In this document: in pieces, positions 14,253 through 17,201 of the stretch
Layout: each line of letters starts with the position of its first letter
How positions within the stretch are numbered: position 1 is the stretch's first letter
Source of the DNA: CAZFDT01 sp964518335
Lineage (GTDB): Bacteria > Planctomycetota > Phycisphaerae > Phycisphaerales > Phycisphaeraceae
DNA: 17,201 nucleotides
Assembly (NCBI GenBank): GCA_964518335.1
Contig: CAZFDT010000102.1
Span: 1 to 17,201, forward strand
Direction: 5' to 3'
Notes under the pieces: generated by a model
The model's database searches: none
Told to the model about the DNA's origin: nothing
What the model saw: only the letters and a program-made list of their open reading frames with translations
Position numbers and translations under genes: made by a program

Positions 14253-16034
14253 ATGCCGCGCCACCCGCCCGTCCCCGCCGACTGGACCTCCACCGGCGTG
14301 CCGCCGAGCAGCGACGCCCTCGCCGCGACGACCCGCGGCGGACGCTTCGGATTCAAGCCCGTCGGCGGGGCCTGGCTCCACGTCGACGACGTCACCATCA
14401 AGGTCCACCGCGACACCACCGGCAACGGCACGCCCGACACCTGGGTCACCGAGCACATCGAGGACTTCACCGTCGATAACGACGGCTACGCCGACGAGGA
14501 ACTCACCCACGACGACGCCGGCAACATGACCTACGACGGCGTGTTCGCCTACACCTACGACGCCTGGAACCGACTCGTCCAAGTCACCAAGGCCTACCGC
14601 TCCCCCTCCGGCACCGGCAACCTCAGCTACGGCTCCGTCGTCAACGAGGTCCGCTACGACGGCCTGGGACGACGCATCGTCAAGGCCGTCAAGAACAGCG
14701 CCGACCTCGATTGCACGTATCACTACTACTACAACCCAGGGGGGCAAAGCATCATCGAAACCCGCAACGGCTCCAACCAGACGCTCAAACAGCACGTCTG
14801 GGGCTCCCCCGGAAGTTACATCGACGAACTCGTGCAGACGAGCCTGAACGACGACCCCGCCGACTCAGGCGAGCAGGATTGCGAGTCACACTACTGGGTC
14901 ATGCAGGACGCCAACTTCAACATCCTGGGCGTCGTGGATTCCTCCGGGACGCTCCGCGAACGCTACGAATACACCCCCTACGGCGAACGTCGCGTCTTCA
15001 CCAGTCCGGGGGTCAACGACCCGCTGTGCTACGCCCCCATCGACATCAGCAAACGCTGGGTCGTCAGTTCCACCGCCCAGCCCTACGGCCTCTGTGAGGT
15101 CGGACATCAGGGGTTGTGGCATGATGAGGAGCTTGGACCGGATGCAATTGATAACCGCAACCGTTACCGCAAGGGCGAACGGTTCTTGCAGCGCGATCCA
15201 CTTGAATACGAAGATGGGATGAACTCCTACCAGCATGGACTGAGCAATCCGGTGACAATCACTGACCCGTCCGGGGAAATCTCGCAAGGAGCGCATCACG
15301 GCTATCCACTTCACCTTGGCGGATCGAATAGCCAGCCTTTGATTCCGCTGAGTGCATATCAACACCGACGCGCACATGCATATCTCCGTACGCGCGGGTT
15401 TGGCTTTGGAGCAGGTGGTCGAGCAAACTGGTCGGCACTAAAACCAGCGGAACAACGCTTTCATATCCGCGCCAGCCTACGATTCGCAGGTGTTTCAAGT
15501 AATTGGATACGACAGAACATCGACAGCGTCATGGAAGGGGCAAATCCTGGAGTCAAAACACCTCGGGTTCCGGCGGGGGCAAAGAGCGCGGGATTTACGA
15601 CACCTGGCGCAATGAAATCACTCGCCGGTGGAACAGTGGTCATGGCGGTGGCGACAGCAGGATATAACTACTACCTGTCCGCGGCGAATAATCTTGGACA
15701 GATGGCAAGCAACGCAACGCTCTGTAAAGAGCTTCAAGATTTCGACCGCGATGCAACACTGTCATTTGAACTTCGAGTCGATCAAAACAATCGTCACTTT
15801 TACTATATTGCGTCGGATGGTGTTACCTACGCCGTCAATATCATCAACTATCAAGGCTGCTGCTATTTCTCGGCATCCTATGTTCGTCACCGTGTTTTAC
15901 GGGGTGGTTTCTTCTGGACATCGAAATACCATGCTGACGAAACGGTTGAACCCATACATCCCAAGCACGCATTCAAGTGCCCTGCAAATGCAAGAAAGGT
16001 TGATAACTCGGGTCAGACCTGCAACCGCATTTGA
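14253..16034 (+). CDS. Truncated RHS-core protein with polymorphic-toxin-like C-terminal tip
   Basis: 593 residues. Residues about 40-340 are the end of an RHS/YD-repeat protein: 'YDGVFAYTYDAWNRLVQVTK' (94-113), 'VRYDGLGRRIVKAV' (133-146), 'YEYTPYGERRVF' (238-249), and the core close 'RFLQRDPLEYEDGMN' (310-324) to 'SNPVTITDPSGE' (331-342). RHS proteins are normally far longer, and no shell-forming N-terminal part, signal peptide or VgrG/PAAR region is present. After DPSG the sequence is unrelated to RHS. It holds a His-rich domain with HHGYPLHLGG (348-357), H371 and H375; a hydrophobic helix at about 455-477; and a terminal domain (480-593) with Cys at 491, 536, 537, 576 and 590. The ATG has GGGAG at 14243-14247. 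GC falls from about 80% near the start to about 45-55% from roughly 15100. It may be a recombined 'orphan' tip, an export-independent toxin, or a decayed gene. Confidence 0.82.
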   Translation: MPRHPPVPADWTSTGVPPSSDALAATTRGGRFGFKPVGGAWLHVDDVTIKVHRDTTGNGTPDTWVTEHIEDFTVDNDGYADEELTHDDAGNMTYDGVFAYTYDAWNRLVQVTKAYRSPSGTGNLSYGSVVNEVRYDGLGRRIVKAVKNSADLDCTYHYYYNPGGQSIIETRNGSNQTLKQHVWGSPGSYIDELVQTSLNDDPADSGEQDCESHYWVMQDANFNILGVVDSSGTLRERYEYTPYGERRVFTSPGVNDPLCYAPIDISKRWVVSSTAQPYGLCEVGHQGLWHDEELGPDAIDNRNRYRKGERFLQRDPLEYEDGMNSYQHGLSNPVTITDPSGEISQGAHHGYPLHLGGSNSQPLIPLSAYQHRRAHAYLRTRGFGFGAGGRANWSALKPAEQRFHIRASLRFAGVSSNWIRQNIDSVMEGANPGVKTPRVPAGAKSAGFTTPGAMKSLAGGTVVMAVATAGYNYYLSAANNLGQMASNATLCKELQDFDRDATLSFELRVDQNNRHFYYIASDGVTYAVNIINYQGCCYFSASYVRHRVLRGGFFWTSKYHADETVEPIHPKHAFKCPANARKVDNSGQTCNRI

Positions 16035-16061
16035 TGCCGTGACGAATAGAAGGCGAATACC

Positions 16062-16355
16062 ATGGGCAAGACTAATCCATTGAGCGGCCTACCTTCCCAT
16101 CTCCAATACCTAGTGGCTCCAGCAATGAAGTATGGACGATATCAGTTTGATGATGACGTTGATCAGTTTCTTGAGACAGCTTCCCCGGACATGATGGTGG
16201 AACTTGAACAGCTTGCCGAGAGAGTTCGATTCAACGGCCACTATAAGGAAGTCAACACATGGCTCGATGGCCACGAGAAGGAAGATGAAGAAGGCGCTGC
16301 CCGGCTCTATTTCCTGTTTGGTGTGCTCGACGCAGCAGATTTGGAGTTTGAATGA
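16062..16355 (+). CDS. Small acidic protein, candidate immunity protein to the RHS tip
   Basis: 97 residues with about 20 Asp/Glu against 8 Lys/Arg and no signal peptide or membrane helix, so probably soluble and cytoplasmic. No family was recognised. A cluster of acids lies at 30-34 (DDD-V-D) and another at 72-77 (EKEDEE). AGAAGG at 16048-16053, eight bases before the ATG, is a good ribosome site. It begins 27 bp after the RHS stop and shares its lowered GC content. In polymorphic toxin loci the gene directly behind the toxin tip usually encodes the cognate immunity protein, which is the only basis for this role. Its last 49 bp overlap the 3' end of the opposite-strand zinc-ribbon gene. Confidence 0.7.
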   Translation: MGKTNPLSGLPSHLQYLVAPAMKYGRYQFDDDVDQFLETASPDMMVELEQLAERVRFNGHYKEVNTWLDGHEKEDEEGAARLYFLFGVLDAADLEFE

Positions 16356-16684
16356 TGAGCAGTCATGGCGATGGTGCGGCCACATTCCGGGCAACTCGTG
16401 TGGCCAGCAGCTAGCGTGCCCCGTAGATCGTAACTGCAGTAGGCACAGAAACCATCCCTGCGTTTCCTAGCAAATCGATTCCGTAGGATCAGAACAAGTA
16501 GAGAAAATCCGACACTCGCAATTGCAATCGTGGCTAACCACTGCTTTTCTAGAGCACTACGCCGGACTGCGGAAACGGGCATCCGATTGAGGACTTCAGC
16601 CATTATCGCCCACCCGATCATCACGGCCAAGCTCAATATGCAGGTGAATAGGATGGCATTTTGGAGTGTATTTCGTCGTAACAT
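16307..16684 (-). CDS. Zinc-ribbon membrane protein of planctomycete type
   Basis: 125 residues. Two hydrophobic segments (about 10-30 and 49-67) are followed by basic residues and a zinc ribbon with C80, C83, C98 and C101. The ribbon carries the 'YDLRGT' and 'CPECGR' signatures that recur in many small planctomycete membrane proteins. This places the ribbon on the cytoplasmic side, by the positive-inside rule. The function is unknown. The tail after residue 106 is polar and low-complexity (SNSKSAASS), and this is the part that overlaps the candidate immunity gene on the other strand. The start at ATG 16684 is the only one that keeps the first helix whole. GC is lower than in the flanking blocks, so it may belong to the same acquired segment as the RHS tip. 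Confidence 0.72.
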   Translation of the reverse strand: MLRRNTLQNAILFTCILSLAVMIGWAIMAEVLNRMPVSAVRRSALEKQWLATIAIASVGFSLLVLILRNRFARKRRDGFCAYCSYDLRGTLAAGHTSCPECGRTIAMTAHHSNSKSAASSTPNRK

Positions 16685-16693
16685 GGTCCATAG

Positions 16694-16716
16694 CGTAGCA
16701 TGTGCGACTTGCTACG
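16694..16716. repeat. 7-bp inverted repeat in a divergent promoter region
   Basis: CGTAGCA (16694-16700) and TGCTACG (16710-16716) are perfect arms with a 9-base loop. It lies between the divergent zinc-ribbon and DUF1573 genes, where an operator would be expected. It is short and could be chance. Confidence 0.3.
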
Positions 16717-16753
16717 TCGTCAAAGATGCTGTGGTGGGATTCGACGTTGGCTG

Positions 16754-16758
16754 AGGAG
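16754..16758 (+). promoter_or_regulatory. Ribosome binding site of the DUF1573 gene
   Basis: AGGAG lies six bases before ATG 16765. It supports that start and an intact signal peptide for a gene whose stop codon is outside the window. Confidence 0.65.
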
Positions 16759-16764
16759 CGACCG

Positions 16765-17201
16765 ATGACTAGAAGTCTTTTGTTCCTGTATGCAACGATG
16801 GTGTCGGTGATCTGCTGCGCCACGTCAATCGCCTCTCCCACGTTTCCCCATCCCTCCGCCACCCTCGCCGCCGCCGTCGGGGACACCCAGGTCGCGCACA
16901 GCTTCCCTTTCTCGAACGACGGCGACAAGCCCATCACCATCACCGCCATCAAGACCTCCTGCGGCTGCACCACCGCCAAGCTCGACAAGACCACCTACGC
17001 CCCCGGCGAGTCGGGCAACATCACCGCCACCTTCGTCATCGGCGACCGCACCGGCGAGCAAACCAAGCACATCCGCGTCCACTGGCGCGAAGGCAGCCCC
17101 GGAAGTGATTCCGGGGCTTCGGAACAGGTCACGACGCTGACCATGAAGGGGAGGATAAGGTGTCAGGAACCTTATATTGACATTGCGCCGCGGTGGCGGT
17201 A
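16765..17201 (+). CDS. Secreted DUF1573-domain protein, 3' end outside the window
   Basis: 145 codons are readable with no stop. An N-terminal signal peptide (MTRSLLFLYATMVSVICCATS) has Cys17 and Cys18 in its hydrophobic region; it is not a textbook lipobox, so either signal peptidase is possible. A DUF1573 Ig-like domain follows: strand 'VAHSFPFSNDGDKPITITAI' (43-62), the hallmark 'SCGCT' at 65-69, then 'YAPGESGNITATFVIGDRTG' (78-97). The SCGCT motif and APGE turn are typical of planctomycete and Bacteroidetes exported proteins whose role is unsettled. Between the strands ending 'IRVHWREG' and 'VTTLTMKGRI' a loop, SPGSDSGASE, is encoded largely by a perfect hairpin (17095-17118). It is divergent from the zinc-ribbon gene, and GC rises back to the genome norm within its first 40 bases. 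Confidence 0.82.
   Translation, partial: MTRSLLFLYATMVSVICCATSIASPTFPHPSATLAAAVGDTQVAHSFPFSNDGDKPITITAIKTSCGCTTAKLDKTTYAPGESGNITATFVIGDRTGEQTKHIRVHWREGSPGSDSGASEQVTTLTMKGRIRCQEPYIDIAPRWR
17095..17118 (+). repeat. Perfect REP-like hairpin inside the DUF1573 gene
   Basis: AGCCCCGGAA (17095-17104), loop GTGA, TTCCGGGGCT (17109-17118): ten perfect base pairs with a tetraloop. It is in frame and encodes a Ser/Gly-rich loop between two conserved strands. This fits a small palindromic element inserted into a coding region. Confidence 0.6.

Noticed and set aside
16110..16394. 94-codon minus-strand frame opposite the candidate immunity gene
   Set aside because: No ribosome site or motif. The plus-strand frame has a good site and the expected toxin-immunity position, and the minus strand here is already explained by the zinc-ribbon gene end.

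Overview
The window is high-GC bacterial chromosome. It most resembles a planctomycete, possibly a Phycisphaerae-like lineage. This is inferred from a cluster of family habits and not from a marker gene: a small membrane protein with a C-x2-C-x-YDLRG...CPECG zinc ribbon, a secreted DUF1573 protein with an SCGCT motif, an RHS core of the AYTYDAWNRLV type, a stand-alone MshEN-like domain, and a secreted purple-acid-phosphatase-like enzyme carrying a CBM9-like module. No rRNA, tRNA, CRISPR array, insertion sequence or integrase was seen.

Layout. Positions 153-449 (+) hold a small MshEN/GspE-N-type domain protein. It converges on a secreted metallophosphoesterase (461-2629, -). The divergent intergenic region 2630-2900 carries an AT-rich promoter-like island and an unusual phased array of ACTTG motifs with two interlocking inverted repeats. 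An unrecognised eight-helix membrane protein follows (2901-3839, +). Then comes a tightly packed plus-strand block: ribulokinase araB (3887-5500), a ClC chloride channel/transporter with CBS domains (5516-7372), rnpA (7376-7759), yidD (7769-7978) and a YihY/BrkB membrane protein with a winged-helix tail (8030-9538). A minus-strand block converges on it. In transcription order it is a YpdA-type flavin disulfide reductase (13646-12582), a secreted HbpS/GlcG-family protein (12507-11962) and a TgpA-type membrane transglutaminase (11924-9549).

From 13647 to 14252 there is no gene. This 0.6-kb island holds G-quadruplex-type tracts on both strands, a perfect DnaA box inside a 9-bp inverted repeat, and more than 20 tandem heptanucleotides of several sequence families. 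It abuts an N-terminally truncated RHS core gene (14253-16034). The C-terminal half of that gene drops sharply in GC and looks like a polymorphic toxin tip: an HHxxPxxLGG His-rich domain, then a hydrophobic helix and an unrecognised terminal domain. A small acidic ORF 27 nt downstream (16062-16355) is the natural candidate immunity gene. A zinc-ribbon membrane protein (16307-16684, -) overlaps the candidate immunity gene tail to tail. A DUF1573 lipoprotein or secreted-protein gene (16765 onward) runs off the window and carries a perfect 10-bp REP-like hairpin inside its reading frame.

The best candidate for something undescribed is the RHS tip plus candidate immunity cassette at about 15100-16360, together with the heptad-repeat island directly upstream of it. 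The phased motif array at 2749-2868 is second.
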